Shown here piece by piece: positions 1 to 12,129 of a stretch of DNA of 64,000 nt. Both the position numbers and the translations under genes were made by a program. The stretch lies in contig VXIS01000043.1 of the NCBI GenBank assembly GCA_008704415.1, positions 1 to 64,000 on the forward strand. The letters run 5' to 3'. Numbering within the stretch: the stretch's first letter is position 1; each line of letters begins with the position of its first letter. Source of the stretch: Sphaerosporella brunnea (lineage: Eukaryota; Ascomycota; Pezizomycetes; Pezizales; Pyronemataceae). The notes beneath the pieces are model-generated. The model was not told the origin of the DNA. It worked only from the letters and a program-made list of their open reading frames with translations, and searched no databases.

Positions 1-1176
1 CTTACGAGTTATGCCTACGTTACCTTAAGGGTTACGTGACGGTTTATTGACGTTGATGATTATCAACAGTGAGACTGTATAATCATCAATAAGTCCACTC
101 TATTAGGAAGTGTCCTAAGAGTTACAAGACTTACGTCATAATGACGGTGGTGAAGTTAGTTGACGGAACTCATAGTAAAAGTGTTCTTTTCTGGGTACAA
201 AATAACTCACCATTCGTATGCATACAAGTGAATAATGACAACTGTGTTGGCCTAACACCTTGCAGTGGTCACAGGTTATTCACCGTGAGTTATATGGTAA
301 AAAATGGTTAGTTGCCGGTTCCCATATAAAAATAGTTTTTTTCAGGGTACAAAATAATTCACATCACATTGCGCCCGACCGTTATACCCAAACGTACCCA
401 GTGTGTATATAAGGGAAGCACTTGTGACAAGACTTGATAAGTATCAAAGTCACTTGGGCAATTGGTCATCACGTCATAGCTACTGCGGCACTTCAATAGG
501 GCATTCTAGGCATCAAAGCTTACGCGTTCAATCACGCCATAGCTGCAAAAGAGTGTTCAAGTTGGAGTAGAGGTTATCTATAATCCCTGGCTAGTCAAAG
601 AAGCTCGGTACCCTTACGTGGCAATCGAGGCAATTGTTCGTCCGAGGATTGGAAATCAACTTTGAGGCTCAGAGGTGAATCCGTCAGGATATAACGCAAG
701 AAATTTCCCTCAAGTTGAGAGACCACTAGAGTTAGCAGACATCATCGTTAGGATATTGTGAGGTTCAACCTTAACAATATTGTCGTTTACACAATCTATA
801 TTCATTTCGAATCCTTATTCTATTTTCCCTTTGGTACGAATATACTCGTACCATTAGTGAATCTTTACCAATCAGCTCTTCGCCCAACAAGTGTCTTTTC
901 CTTAGAAAAGGATTACTGTTAGGCCTACCTTCCTTGTACGCGGTTTAGTGAACCTAGTGGTTTTACAGCATCGCCGGGATGTAGATGTTTATGTTCAGGA
1001 TGAAGAAACGGATTGGCTTCCAGCGTATGGTTGCAGTGATTTAGGGTACGCTTTTTGAACGTCCAAACTGACATTCTCTCCCCTTTATGTTCGATTGTAA
1101 CAGCAAACGTGCAGCCAACCTACCGGCTCTTCATATTATTAGCAACTTCCATACATACATGAGGGCTGCTGAATAA
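1..1176. other. AT-rich gene-free repeat-like DNA, possible degenerate LTR
   Basis: No reading frame here resembles a protein. The stretch is visibly more AT-rich than the gene regions. It carries an internal imperfect duplication: a block containing GGGTACAAAATAA at about 197-209 recurs at about 345-357, in both cases preceded by a T-rich run. A TATA-like GTGTATATAAGGG lies near 403. A long terminal repeat of a retrotransposon would look like this, but I could not fix both ends, a target duplication or a primer-binding site, so this remains a guess. Confidence 0.3.
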
Positions 1177-1243
1177 TCAACAACATGCATAACCTGTTCG
1201 CTGTCGAAGACTCTGTCCATCCTCATCCCGGCCTCCTATCTCA

Positions 1244-1471
1244 TCAAATACTTCCTTCCTGACTAGCTCGGCGGTAAGCTTGCGCTTGTTGGCGATGAAC
1301 ACATGAAAAAACCCGACAATGTGCTCTCTTATCGACCTGAGATTCAACAATTGCGAACCCATGCGCAAACGCGTATCTCTGCACCCTTTCAAAGGCGGCC
1401 TCATGATGGGAAAACACCTCTTTATCTTCGGGAAGAGTACAAGCCCCAGGGCCCCCAAACCCGTCGATCAC
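1244..1471 (-). pseudogene. MULE/FAR1-type transposase N-terminal relic
   Basis: Read on the minus strand, a 75-codon stretch contains FSHHEAAFERVQRYAFAHGF followed by a Cys/His pair (VFSCVH). That arrangement is typical of the FAR1-like zinc-binding N-terminus of fungal Mutator-like transposases: an aromatic residue, 'Y-A-x-x-H-G-F', then a cysteine in 'x-F-x-C'. The frame ends after about 30 more residues and no catalytic DDE region follows, so only a truncated fragment is present. A second minus-strand frame over the same bases is a shadow. The family call rests on motif memory alone. Confidence 0.4.
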
Positions 1472-1542
1472 CTACTTGATCAGAGCTTCAGTAGACGGGG
1501 CTGCCGCCGGGCGGGTTGCTGACATAGACATGGACATGATCG

Positions 1543-1622
1543 CGAAAATATCGGGCGTGTAGAATTCGAAAATATCGGGCGCGTTCAACAATATCGGGCG
1601 TGTTGAAAGTATTGGGCGTGCA
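1543..1622. repeat. four-unit minisatellite (ATATCGGGCGTGT)
   Basis: The core AATATCGGGCGYGT is repeated near 1548, 1572 and 1590, and a decayed fourth copy (TATTGGGCGTG) lies near 1610. The units are roughly 19-24 nt apart with variable spacers. The last copy differs from the others by C-to-T type changes. Confidence 0.6.
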
Positions 1623-2124
1623 AGAAAAAAAAAAATGTTGCGCCGCCGGCTAAACAACCTATCTACTCTAAGTATCGCTCCAAACTACTACCGCGCCTAC
1701 ACTATATAAGGTGCGTCTAAAAGTCTTGGATGGATAGTGGTATGGATAGTCCGGAGGCGCGCCGGAGGAGCCGCTTCAACCGAGTCGAGTCAGGCCCCCC
1801 TTACCCTGGAGTGAATATGCAGCCCTAACCCATTTCCCCTGTGCGAGCATGTAATCTCGGGCTTCGTTTCTACCCCGTCTGATGATGATGATATGTAAAG
1901 TTCTCACGCTGACATGATGACACATGGGCAGCTGTGCGTTGTCGATGCACAATGACAGGCGTGTAACATCGCGTAGGTTGAGTGGGAATCGGACCCTCAA
2001 GCGCCGAGCTACGCCTGCCTGCCCCTATCTAACTACGACACACACCCCCCCACCCCGCCCCGACCCAACCACAACGAACGCGCGCGACAGAAGGGAATAT
2101 CTACGAGAAAGAAGAAGAAATGCA

Positions 2125-5100
2125 ATGCTGCTCCTCCACTCCACCGGCAGCACCACCATCGGCCAAGTAAAGCGGTACACCATCACGTACACGCCGTCGT
2201 CGGACCGCCTGCTCCCGCTACCGACCGCGCTGCATCTGCGCATAAAGAACACTGCCTCGCTGCCGCTGCGCGCCGCGTACCTGCACGGGCCCTACACGCT
2301 GTACGTTTCTGTGCGGCGCCAGGAGTTCCAGCCATGGGCGAGCGGGACGCCTGCTTCTTCGGAGGAGGAGGAGGAGGAGGAACAAGAACAACAAGAACAA
2401 GAAGAAGAAGAAGAAGAAGTTGGGATCCCGACGTATGATCCGCACCTTAAAGCCGGCGCCAGCTTCTATGCGGTACTCCCGATCCCACCACGGCTGCTTT
2501 CGGACGCGATGCGGAGTCCGAGCGAGGCGAAGGGACATCGCCGCGGGTATGAACATGGCGGGAAAATGTCGCTGGATGGGAAACGAAGCTTTTTTGAGGA
2601 GGATCGGAAACGGAAGAGGAGTGTTACGTGGGTTGTCGAGATCGTTAGCCAGGTTATTTTTTCGACCACCGCGACGGTGGGCTATGAGATCCTGCTCGGA
2701 AGGGATGAGAAGTGTTTGAGCTTTGGATACCCGTTTGGTAATGGGAATGTGAAGCCTGGGGTGCACGAGGAGCGAGGTGAGGATGGAGTCTTGAGTAGAG
2801 CTGTTACCGTTAAAGTGCAGGGGACCAAGGAACTGTGGAATACCCCGCCGCTGCCGAGTTGGCAGGACGCCCTTACGAGAGAGGAGTTGGCGAGGGATCC
2901 AGATGAGCAGGATGAGGCCAGGGAACGCAGGCGCAGGAATAGGGCGAAGCGGAAAGCGAAGAAGGTTCACCTGGTTATACTCACGCACGGGCTGCACAGC
3001 AATACCGGCGCAGATATGTTGTTCCTGAAGGAAGCGATCGATGAGGAGGAGCGGAAGGCGGCGCGGCTCAGGAAGAAGATGGTGAAGGAGGGGAAAATGA
3101 CGCCGGAGGAAGAGGAGGATGCTGAGCAGGTCATTGTCCGTGGTTTCCATGACAATTGCTGTCGCACCGAACGAGGCATCAAGTACTTGGGCAAACGACT
3201 GGCTAGGTTCGTTCTGCACTTTGCGCACCCGAACCATAATCCCCCGCCAAAAAGCGGCCATAATAAGCTGCAGAAACCGCGGAAACCACATCACCACCCG
3301 CACCTCACACCCGAAGCTCGAGATCCCGGCAGCCAGGAGTTTGGGAAGCCGGAGGATGAAGTGCAGCCATACAAGATTACGAGTATCTCGTTCATTGGGC
3401 ACTCGCTTGGAGGTTTGGTACAGACCTACGCTATCGCTTACATCCACGCCCACTCGCCGAACTTCTTCAAGGAGATCAAACCCGTCAACTTCGTCACGCT
3501 TGCGACCCCGTTCCTGGGACTGTCCAACGAAAATCCGCTGTATGTGCGTTTTGCACTCGATTTTGGGCTGGTGGGAAAGACGGGCCAGGATCTTGGGTTG
3601 ACATGGAGAGCGCCGAGTGCGTTTGCGGCGCTCTCGGGGAAGGCCTCGGCGAAGAGCTCCTCCGGCGATCACTCGTCGAAGCCGCTGCTTAGGATTCTCC
3701 CCACGGGACCGGCGCATGAGGTGTTGCAGATGTTTAGGAATCGCACGGCATATGCGAATGTTGTCAACGATGGGATTGTGCCGCTGAGGACTAGCTGCTT
3801 GCTGTTTCTGGACTGGAAAGGCCTGGGACGTGTGGAGAAGGCGCGCAGAGAGAATGGCACCGTCGGCGGTCTGATGGAGTGGGGTTGGGGCCAGCTCGTT
3901 ACCGGTGGGCCTTCAGCATACCCGACAACGGGAACACGTACACCTCCAGCCAAACCATCGCCTACCACGTCGTCGGGCTTTCAGCTTCCCAGTCCATTCG
4001 GCGGCAGCTTCTGGGGGCGCAATGACGATTCTTCAGCTTCGACACCGCTGATGTCGACCGTGCCCCCAACGCCGCTCTCAGAAGCCAACTCTGCACTTCT
4101 GGAACGAGAAAACCCCGTCGTCGAGGCCCCGCATACCGGGCAACCTACAGCGCGGGAGCAATCACAAGGACAAACACTTTTCCCGCCCGCGAGTCCAGCG
4201 CCTGACACCACCTCGCCCAACCCCTTCAGCTCACTCATGACCCTACTCCGTCCGCACGCTGGAGCCAAGGCTTCCAAGCCTGCCGGCAAGATCTACCACC
4301 GCTCGCAAACCTACTCCTCCAGCAGCGAGCTGGTCAACGAGGACTTCGCACAAGCACCATCAGACGAGCCCACGCTCCTCGAAGCGCCTCCACGCACCTC
4401 GATCCTCGAAGCCGCGGGTGACGTCCTAAACCCTCCCCTACCAACAGCAGAATTCATCATCTCACCCTCCTCACGGCCACAAACCATATTCCACGACCGC
4501 GTCTACCACGCCGACGACATCCCGCCACTCCGCCGCTCGCAGTCCCACCAGCACTCCTCGATCCCCGTGGAAGAAAAAATCGCACGCGCCTACCACAAGG
4601 ACATGTCCTGGCGCAAAGTTCTGGTCCGCCTGGAACCGGATGCCCACAACAACATGGTCGTCCGCCGCATGTTCGCGAACGCATACGGATGGCCGGTGGT
4701 GCAGCATCTGGTCGAGACACACTTCGGCATGAGCTTCGAAGCACTCACGGCCGATGACGAGGAACGAGGGATTGAAAACGCGCCGACGCCTCCACCGGGG
4801 ACGCAGCAACTCGGCACAGACCAACAAAACCATGCTGCTGAACAAGCCTCCAACCCGCACCCCAACCCCAACCCCAACCCATCACAAACACACCGCCGCA
4901 AACGCTCAGCCACAATCGGAACCACTTCCTCGGCAGCATGGACTTCGGATGCATTCGACCTCTCGGATGATGGAGATAGCGACAGCTCTGATGACGACGA
5001 CGAGGAAACGGCAGATGAGCAGCTGGAGAGCTTTTTGGGATTGCCGCCGCAGGTGCGCGAGCGACAGCTGGAACGCGCGTCTGTGGAGGTCTCGAGGATC

Positions 5101-5367
5101 TCTGCCGAGTCGGCGAGGCCTGCATTAGGCACTGTGGGATTGGGGCTCAGGAATTTGAGCTTTGGGAGTGGAGGTGCTGCTGGGGGTTGGGGTGAACGGA
5201 GGGATCAGTCGACGGGGGAGAGGAGTGAGGCAGTTAGGATGTTGCAGAGGTGCAGTTCTGCCAGCAAGGCGAAACGGCCGGAGGCGGAGGCGCGAGAGGC
5301 GGCGGGTGCGGAGGAGGAGGAGAGGCAGGGAGAGGGAGAGGGGCTGTTGAGGAGGAGGAGTGGATGA
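2125..5367 (+). CDS. ROG1: ROG1-type DUF676 lipase / putative serine esterase
   Basis: Single-exon gene, 1080 aa. The frame is open from 1924, but the ATG at 2125 is preferred because the N-terminus MLLLHSTGSTTIGQVKRYTI matches where fungal ROG1-like proteins begin. The order is: N-terminal beta-rich region; an acidic insert (runs of Glu/Gln, about residues 79-100); the DUF676 alpha/beta-hydrolase core starting at VHLVILTHGLHSN; the nucleophile elbow GHSLGG with Ser427; then LATPFLGL. A long Ser/Thr/Pro-rich region follows. The conserved C-terminal block (WRKVLVRLEPDAHNN, then VRRMFANAYGWPV) is diagnostic of the ROG1 branch. Family members are cytosolic or lipid-droplet/ER-associated lipases, and yeast Rog1 acts on monoacylglycerol. 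The tail is Asp/Glu- and Arg-rich. The acidic insert is encoded by GAG/GAA triplet repeats and may vary in length between strains. Confidence 0.9.
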   Translation: MLLLHSTGSTTIGQVKRYTITYTPSSDRLLPLPTALHLRIKNTASLPLRAAYLHGPYTLYVSVRRQEFQPWASGTPASSEEEEEEEQEQQEQEEEEEEVGIPTYDPHLKAGASFYAVLPIPPRLLSDAMRSPSEAKGHRRGYEHGGKMSLDGKRSFFEEDRKRKRSVTWVVEIVSQVIFSTTATVGYEILLGRDEKCLSFGYPFGNGNVKPGVHEERGEDGVLSRAVTVKVQGTKELWNTPPLPSWQDALTREELARDPDEQDEARERRRRNRAKRKAKKVHLVILTHGLHSNTGADMLFLKEAIDEEERKAARLRKKMVKEGKMTPEEEEDAEQVIVRGFHDNCCRTERGIKYLGKRLARFVLHFAHPNHNPPPKSGHNKLQKPRKPHHHPHLTPEARDPGSQEFGKPEDEVQPYKITSISFIGHSLGGLVQTYAIAYIHAHSPNFFKEIKPVNFVTLATPFLGLSNENPLYVRFALDFGLVGKTGQDLGLTWRAPSAFAALSGKASAKSSSGDHSSKPLLRILPTGPAHEVLQMFRNRTAYANVVNDGIVPLRTSCLLFLDWKGLGRVEKARRENGTVGGLMEWGWGQLVTGGPSAYPTTGTRTPPAKPSPTTSSGFQLPSPFGGSFWGRNDDSSASTPLMSTVPPTPLSEANSALLERENPVVEAPHTGQPTAREQSQGQTLFPPASPAPDTTSPNPFSSLMTLLRPHAGAKASKPAGKIYHRSQTYSSSSELVNEDFAQAPSDEPTLLEAPPRTSILEAAGDVLNPPLPTAEFIISPSSRPQTIFHDRVYHADDIPPLRRSQSHQHSSIPVEEKIARAYHKDMSWRKVLVRLEPDAHNNMVVRRMFANAYGWPVVQHLVETHFGMSFEALTADDEERGIENAPTPPPGTQQLGTDQQNHAAEQASNPHPNPNPNPSQTHRRKRSATIGTTSSAAWTSDAFDLSDDGDSDSSDDDDEETADEQLESFLGLPPQVRERQLERASVEVSRISAESARPALGTVGLGLRNLSFGSGGAAGGWGERRDQSTGERSEAVRMLQRCSSASKAKRPEAEAREAAGAEEEERQGEGEGLLRRRSG

Positions 5368-6335
5368 GGTAGAGAGGGGTTTTTGGGAGGGTGGGGTTTT
5401 TTGTTTGGGGGCGAAGGCTGAAGTTTTTCGTTTTCGTGAGTGGGATGGGGTTTAATGCATGCATTGCGTGGAGCGTTGTTGGTGTTGATTTTGATTTTTA
5501 GATATATATCTTGCTGTTTTTTGCTGGTAACTTTTTTGATGATTTTTTTTTTTCTTCTCCATGAGAATGAGAATTGATGATTTTTTTTTTTTCTTTTGGA
5601 TGCCTATCGTACGGCGCCCCGGGGGGGTTTGGGGGGGTGCCTGCGGACATGGTGCTCTGTCGAGTCCTGCTGTGGGGAAAGTGGAGGATCCGGTTGTAAC
5701 GTTTTTGGCTCTGAGCACTGGCTATATATACCTTGGGTGGCTGTTTGTGGCTGCCTGGGCGGGGGGGGGGGGCGAGTTGCGGCAATTGGTGGGGATCCAG
5801 ATCAGCTGGTACTGGGGCCTGGACTGGACACTGGCCCGTGGCCCGTGTCCCGTAGAGGTGGGGCTTGGGGGCTTGGGATGTGTGAGATCCTCGCCCGTCG
5901 GCGGCTTCCTGCAACACTGTGACAGTGGTTGCGGAGGTGAAGAGAAACACACACAGGCATGGGGCGAAGCAGCAGGCCCATAGGCAGTGGACGAGGTCGT
6001 GGTTCTGCTGCTCTGGAGAAAATATGGTAATATGGAGGGATTTGGTCTCCTACACAGCCTTGGGGTTTATAGAACGAAGGGGTTGAATCTCCTACGTTAG
6101 CAGGTTGCATGCCCCTCCCCCCCCCCGCCCCCAGCTTTCGCCGAAAAGATATCTGAGTTTTTTTTGCAGGCAATGCATATGCAAATATCCGGGGGGGGAG
6201 GGGGGGTTGGGGCGGTATAAATGAAGCCCGGGGCTGTAAACGAAGCGAGTGATTCCTACTGAAGCAGCCTGCGATTATCAGCCAGCCAGCCGGGGGGGGG
6301 GGGGCTTTCATGCGGCCCAGAAAGCCGAGACTGGG

Positions 6336-6367
<32 letters not shown>

Positions 6368-7916
6368 CTTATTAAAGCCCGACAGCCAAACGGCGGACCG
6401 GATAGCTGCCTAAGTAGCTATTGACAACACTGCTGGAGTTTAATGACCCACCCGCCAACTATGGCGTTCCCGGGGCCTGTCAGATCCTGGGAAATGGCTG
6501 TGTTGTGCAGCCTTGCTTCACGCATCCCGATGACCGCACAGCAGGAGTACCACTCTCTCCCCAGGGACGACTAGCGCCCGGAATGCAACATCGGGTTCAA
6601 ATGTTGGCGGATGCACGGGACCGGGGAGAAGAACCCCACCTTCGAGCGCGGGTACGCCAAGTTCTGTGTCTGGTGAACGTCCCAACCGATGATCCCTCCC
6701 CCTTGCTGGAAGCGAACTAGCTTCTCGGATTGCGATTGCCACCACCACCCGGCCCATGATGGAACCAGATGCGATGCTGGAGGTCGACGAATACAAGTTT
6801 TTGCCCTCGAGAAGGTCGGTTTTTTTTTTCTATCAGCCGGCGATGTCTTCCCGGTCATACAAGCAAAACGTGAGTTTAGTTCGCTTGTATGTAGACGGAT
6901 GAGCTGAACTTTGCGTGGATTTTGCACACCACGAGTTCACGCATTTGAAAACACGACGATGTTGTTTTTTTCCAAAGAAAGCTTAACAACCTCAGCCTTG
7001 GGCTGGGAACACGACGGACGGCAATGTGCTCCTTCCGTATCAGTTCGCCGAAAGAAAGAAAAAAAAAAAGTTCTACTACCATCCCAATTTTCCTCATTCT
7101 ACAGTTCATCCACATCTCAGCTGTGCTGCTAGCTTGTACAAAGCCCACGCAGCATGTATACGTGTTAAGCCTGGACTGGTCCCTATGACTGACTATATCT
7201 TTGGCGCACCACTGTGCAGAACGCGCCCTCAAAGACAGTTGTCAGAAGAAGGAGCCGGTTTTTTCTGGCGGCCTGTAAGAGACGATATTCTCCCACCTGC
7301 GCTTTGCACGGATCGGGATCGGGATGAGGAGTAGAGGAAGATAGGCGGATAGGAATCATGGAACTTGATATTCCAGAGAGGTACGCAAGCCGAGAGAAGC
7401 GGCGGTGGGGATTCAATTCAAATTTAATTCTTGCACTAGCTTGTCTTCTTCTTCTGTCTATCTTCTGCTACTAATAACCGGGGATTTCTTCCCGGAGAAA
7501 TGAGATCCCCGGTTTGCAATCGTCTTCAGCCAGGATCTCGGTATCCAAGCTTCCTTTTCGCTATCTTTGTTTTTTCTCTGCCTGCACATTGCGGTCACCG
7601 TGTACTAAACCAGAGCCTGATTAAACACTGGAGCTGGAGCGGTGGGGGGTTATGCCAAGCTATCAAAAAACTCTATGTGCGAGAGCGAGTGTATGTATGG
7701 CCACGGTGCTCCAGTTCTTACCGTGCCCCCCCCCCCCCACCGCACCAGCTCCGGTGTTTAAGGATCGAGTCGATACGGTATTTCAACTGTTTCTCGCCAG
7801 ACTACAACTCAATGTACGAGCCACATTTAAAAGGCGTTATAATCCCTATGCCAAAAAGGAAAAAAAAAAAAAAAAAAAAAAAACTATTTACAACAGCACC
7901 AAGCTGCACCTCTATT
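5368..7916. other. gene-free spacer with long homopolymers
   Basis: About 2.5 kb with no credible gene. It holds G12 at 5761-5772, C10 near 6117-6126, G13 at about 6292-6304, T31 at 6337-6367, C13 at 7726-7738 and an A run of about 24 at 7860-7883. A short AGCC-rich segment around 6281-6330 resembles the ends of the hAT-type MITEs seen at 30 and 37 kb, but no element boundaries are visible. The homopolymers could partly be assembly error. Confidence 0.6.
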
Positions 7917-10864
7917 CTAGTAATACCCATCACCAGCGAGCGATCCCTGGGCCAAAATCTTCCTACTGGAAGTACCCACCATAACGGCAAAGTTACCGTT
8001 AGGGATGACCCAGTTCTGCCTGGTAACATCCCAGTAGCTAAGGTCTCTTCTGGTAAGCGCGAACGTAACCTTCTGGCTTTCTCCGGGCTTCAAGAAGACC
8101 TTTTCAAACCCTCTCAACTGCTTCGGCGGGAACGGCACCGGCGCATTCGGCGGGAATCCAAGATACAGCTGGGCGACCTCGGCGCCGGCGACCTTTCCGG
8201 TGTTCTTAACGACGACGGAGACCTCGGCAAGGACCTCCCACAGCGCGGGATTGCCACCCTCGGCACCGCCGGCCTGCGAAGGCGTCTGCTTCTTGGTGTA
8301 CCCCTCCGGGTACGGGTATGGGCCCACCTTGACTGTGTCTGCAGACTCGAGGTAGGGGTAGATCATCCTGTTGATCTTTGTGAAGCCGGCGGGGAAGGTG
8401 CATTGGTCGGGCCTTGGCAGCTTGGAGGAATATGTGGGAGGCTTCGCGCTAGCCCCTGGTCTCGGAGCCGGGAGAGGCGAGAACGAGCCCTTCTTGGTCT
8501 TCCGGAGGTTGCTGTACGAGAAAGTGGTGTACGACAATCCGTAGCCGAACTCGTAGCGGGGCGTAATCTTGTTAGCGTCGAAATGGCGGTGGTCGATGAA
8601 GACGCCGTCGAGGAAGTCTTGTTGAGGGGGAGAGGCGTTTTCGGTGTAGAGCACGCCGGCGTAGGGGCCATAGTCGGCAAGCGACTTTCCGATGGTGTAG
8701 GGGAGCTTGCCGGAGGGGTTGGTGGAGCCCCAGAGAACATCGACCAGCGCGTTGCCGCTCTCCATGCCGGGGAGGTGGGCCCAGAGAATCGAGCGGACCT
8801 TGGGCTTGTTGACCCATTTCTCCATGATGATCGGGCCGACGCTGTGGACGATGACGACGGTGTTGTCGCAGTTGTTGGCGACGGCAAGGACGAGATCATC
8901 ACCACCCTTCTGCGTGGTAAGGTTGGGACGGTCTCCCGCAACATCTTCCCACTGGATATAACCCTCTCCGGAATCGGCGTTGACGAACACGAGACAAATG
9001 TCCTGCTTCTTAGCCGAGGCGGCGATCACGTCGGTGGCGTTGTTCTGGAGGATGGCGGTCACCTTTCCGCCGTAGGACTGTGCCTTCTTGGTGATGGCCG
9101 AGAGCGGGTCGACGAGGTACTCAAAGTCGGTGGAACCACTACCCCATCCGACGGCAAGGGTTCCCTGGTTGCAGCCACGGTCAGCGCAGACGTTGGCGCC
9201 TCCAGGAGCAAGGGCAGCGTCCTCGCCATAAACACCGATCTTCATCGGAAGCTCAAGCGGGAGGGTCTTCTTGTCATTCTTGAGCAGGGCGATGGCCTCG
9301 GCGGCAACCTTGCGGGCGACTGTGGTGGGGTGGTCGGCCATCACGTTGACGTGCTGGTTAACGATGCCTACGGGTCCCTCGTTAGAGCCGTAGTAAATGT
9401 TGCCGGTGGTGTTCTTGGTCCACGAGCTGAAGTTGGGTTCGGGATGGTTCTTGTCCTGACCAAGCTGGTACCAAGTGGCGACGATACGAGTGACCATGTC
9501 GTCGAGACGATCGATAGGCACGGAAGAGTTCAACACCGCCTCAGTGAGACGCGGGCCCAGCAGAGGCACGCGGTCATCCCAGGTCAAACCATCACCAGGC
9601 ATCGCCATGTCCATTCCAGCGAGGACAGAGGCAACGCCAGACATCTGCGCCAGCCAGTCACTCATGATGAAACCCTGGAAACCGAGTTCATCCTTGAGAA
9701 TGTTGTTCTGGAGCCAGGAGTTCTGGCAAGCGGCGGAGTTGTTGACTCGGTTGTAGGAGCACATAACCGCGCCCACGCCGGCCTTGACACTATCCTGGAA
9801 GGGCCAGAGGTAGATTTCGTGCAGGGCTCGGTCATCGATATTCGCGGAGATAGCGCCGGGGCCTTGGCGGAAGTGCTCCTGCTCGTTACCAATAAAGTGC
9901 TTTGCAGTAGCAACGACACCTTGAGACTGGATTCCGAGAATGCTCTCATACGCAGCAACACCCTGGAGGTAAGGGTCGGATCCGAAGCCTTGTGAATGTC
10001 AGTTATGGTGCATGCAAGATATGTCCAAGCACGAACCTTCCCAGTTCCTTCCACCAGCAGGGTGCTTTCCGAGGGGACCCATAGCAGGGCCCAAGGTGAT
10101 ATGAACACCCTTTCCACGGTTCTCAGCACCGATTGCCTCGCCACGAAGTCGCATCAGGTCCTTGTCCCAGGTACCTCCGGTAGTGATGCCAGCAGGGAAC
10201 GATGTGATCTTGTCGGCAAACCGGATACCGAGGGGTCCGTCCTGAAGACACAGGGACGGGAAGCCAAGACGGGGGACTGGTCCAGTATTTCCCACGCACG
10301 GGCCCATAGCCCATCCAGTACCGGTAGTGATGTTCACTGTTTACCAAAGTTAGATGAGGATTCTCTCCGGTGGTCCGCGCCGTAACATACCCTTCTCGGT
10401 CAGCGTCATCTGGGACACCAGCGTTGCCGCCTTCTCGTAGGACGCAGCCCACAGCTTATCGGTTCCGCCATGTGCTACATTTTCGTCAGCATCACTTCAT
10501 AGGTGAATCTAGGCGACATACGTGAAGGGTACCATGGCGGGCTGGTAGTGGACAATCCCGACTGACGAACTTCGAGAGGACTCGAGGACGCAAGGAGCGC
10601 AGTGGCGAGCAGCAGCGCCGTCGAGGAGATGCCAAACATAATGAGGAGAGTACGGCGAATCGGCGCAGCCTGCTGCCACTTGAAGCCGGCGGAACTGAGG
10701 GCATTTATACCTCCTTTACCACATCCGCCGAGATTCTCGTCCTCCTCATCTTCGCTTTCCCAGTCCGAGAGCGCATAGCTGCTGTTCTGCGTCACCAATC
10801 TCCGGGTTTCCAGCGAGTCCCTTGTTGATTCCGGGTACACCAGTCCCCGCGAAGGCTCGGCCAT
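7917..10864 (-). CDS. bglE: membrane-anchored GH3 beta-glucosidase (bglE-like)
   Basis: Four exons on the minus strand: 10864-10522, 10474-10391, 10336-10037 and 9988-7917, giving 932 aa. Introns are 47, 54 and 48 nt with donors GTATGT, GTATGT and GTTCGT. Splicing joins WYPS to PHGGTDKLW and later NWEG to FGSDPYLQG, restoring a continuous GH3 fold. The N-terminus has no cleavable signal; an acidic cytosolic segment ([10 protein letters not shown]) precedes one membrane span (about residues 72-92, [10 protein letters not shown] onward), making it a type II membrane enzyme like Aspergillus BglE. The GH3 N domain includes the KHFIGNEQE block and the nucleophile motif GFIMSDW (Asp about 353). The C domain and a fibronectin-III-like end (about residues 790-925) are intact. 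The expected role is hydrolysis of cellobiose or other beta-glucosides at the cell surface. A long antisense frame over exon 4 is a shadow. Confidence 0.93.
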
Positions 10865-12129
10865 CGTATCGTCGCGCGCGCCGCTGCCACCCCTTTTCCA
10901 ATGCAGTTGGTAACTAGTTCACAGCGATCCTCGGTACTTATCCCTCGCTGCAATTGAATGTTTCTCCAAGACCGCGATATTGAGCTGGTTTGTGTTAGAT
11001 GATCCGCCGCTTGGCGACATTGCGCTGGTGCTCCGTTCCCCTATCTCACGGAAGCATGTCCGCATCGGTGCAGTTCATCCGGTGCTGTGCAACCCACGCG
11101 GGCTGATCCGGGGAATCACAGGCGCTAGCAACCGTTGATCAAAGAGCCTAAACAGACATCATGGTGGAGGACAGCAGCACGGGAATGCCGAAAGGAGCCT
11201 CACGAAAATGCATGGAGCCTATGGAAAGCGGATGCAGAACTCAATCCTTTGGGGCACAACAGGGGAATCAGCCACTCATTTATGGTCCGTTTCACAGGAA
11301 GAAAACGCCAACGTGAGAGTTCAGGAGGGGACAAATCCAACGGGGACCGGTTGGTACTGGTGTAAAAACTTAACTCCATGAACCGAGGACAAGACCTTCC
11401 AATGCAACTAGCCTGCGGGGTGAGGTAGTACCTATACCTCAGTAGCGTACCATCGAGACAATTAACCGGCCCAGACGGTCCGCGAACCGATCAACAAGCA
11501 GTAAAACTTCCGTCATTTTTTTCCGAAACACGCGCGAGCTAACGGGCGATTCCGAGAAGTGAACCAGTGTTCCTGCAAATGGTGGGGCAGGTGTATATTG
11601 GTTCCTCTGCTGTAGAAATATTGAAGTCTAGATATGTACCCCAGCATCGCTCCCCCGGACAAACATCCTACATAGCAGCCATGAGGCGAAGAGCTAGCGA
11701 GTCCGAGTACCTCCCTGAATGTGGATCCCAGAACCACCCCGCACAATTCGGGGTACTTATCTAGGTAGATAGAGCCTGGAACTCCGGGATAACATGGCAA
11801 ACGGTCCTCCACAACCTCGGTGTTGCCCGAGGTTGTAGGGTACGATTCCGAATTGAATGCTTCCCAACATGGAAACCTCACCTCACCGTCTTGCATCCGG
11901 TGAAGCGATTGCCGTCTAGACCACTTGCTGTGGATTCCCCACAGTGAGCACCGACGAGGTTCGGGGCCATGTTTTTCCCCAGTAATTCAACTATAAATAC
12001 ACACAGATCGGCCACCCCGCCGCCCTGTCGTTTTCGTAATCGCTAGACCCCACTCCCAGCCTCAACATGCCGATCATGGTATCCATAGTTTCTAGAAGTG
12101 GAGAAAGTATATATAGATACCGCAAGATA
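10865..12129. other. gene-free spacer upstream of bglE-like gene
   Basis: No coding region that I can support. This stretch contains the promoter of the minus-strand beta-glucosidase at its left end. Short open frames near 11135-11365 (+) and 11513-11896 (-) lack recognisable motifs, splice signals or composition bias. Confidence 0.5.

Noticed and set aside
1..800. Complete LTR retrotransposon
   Set aside because: A TATA-like word and internal duplication are present but no second LTR, primer-binding site or gag/pol sequence was found.
2218..3717. 499-codon open frame on the minus strand
   Set aside because: Antisense shadow of the ROG1-like lipase; it includes a poly-Phe/Leu stretch that is just the complement of the Glu repeats.
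7500..9995. 831-codon open frame on the plus strand
   Set aside because: It lies antisense to the last exon of the GH3 beta-glucosidase and has no family motif; the GC-rich codons of the real gene keep the opposite strand open.
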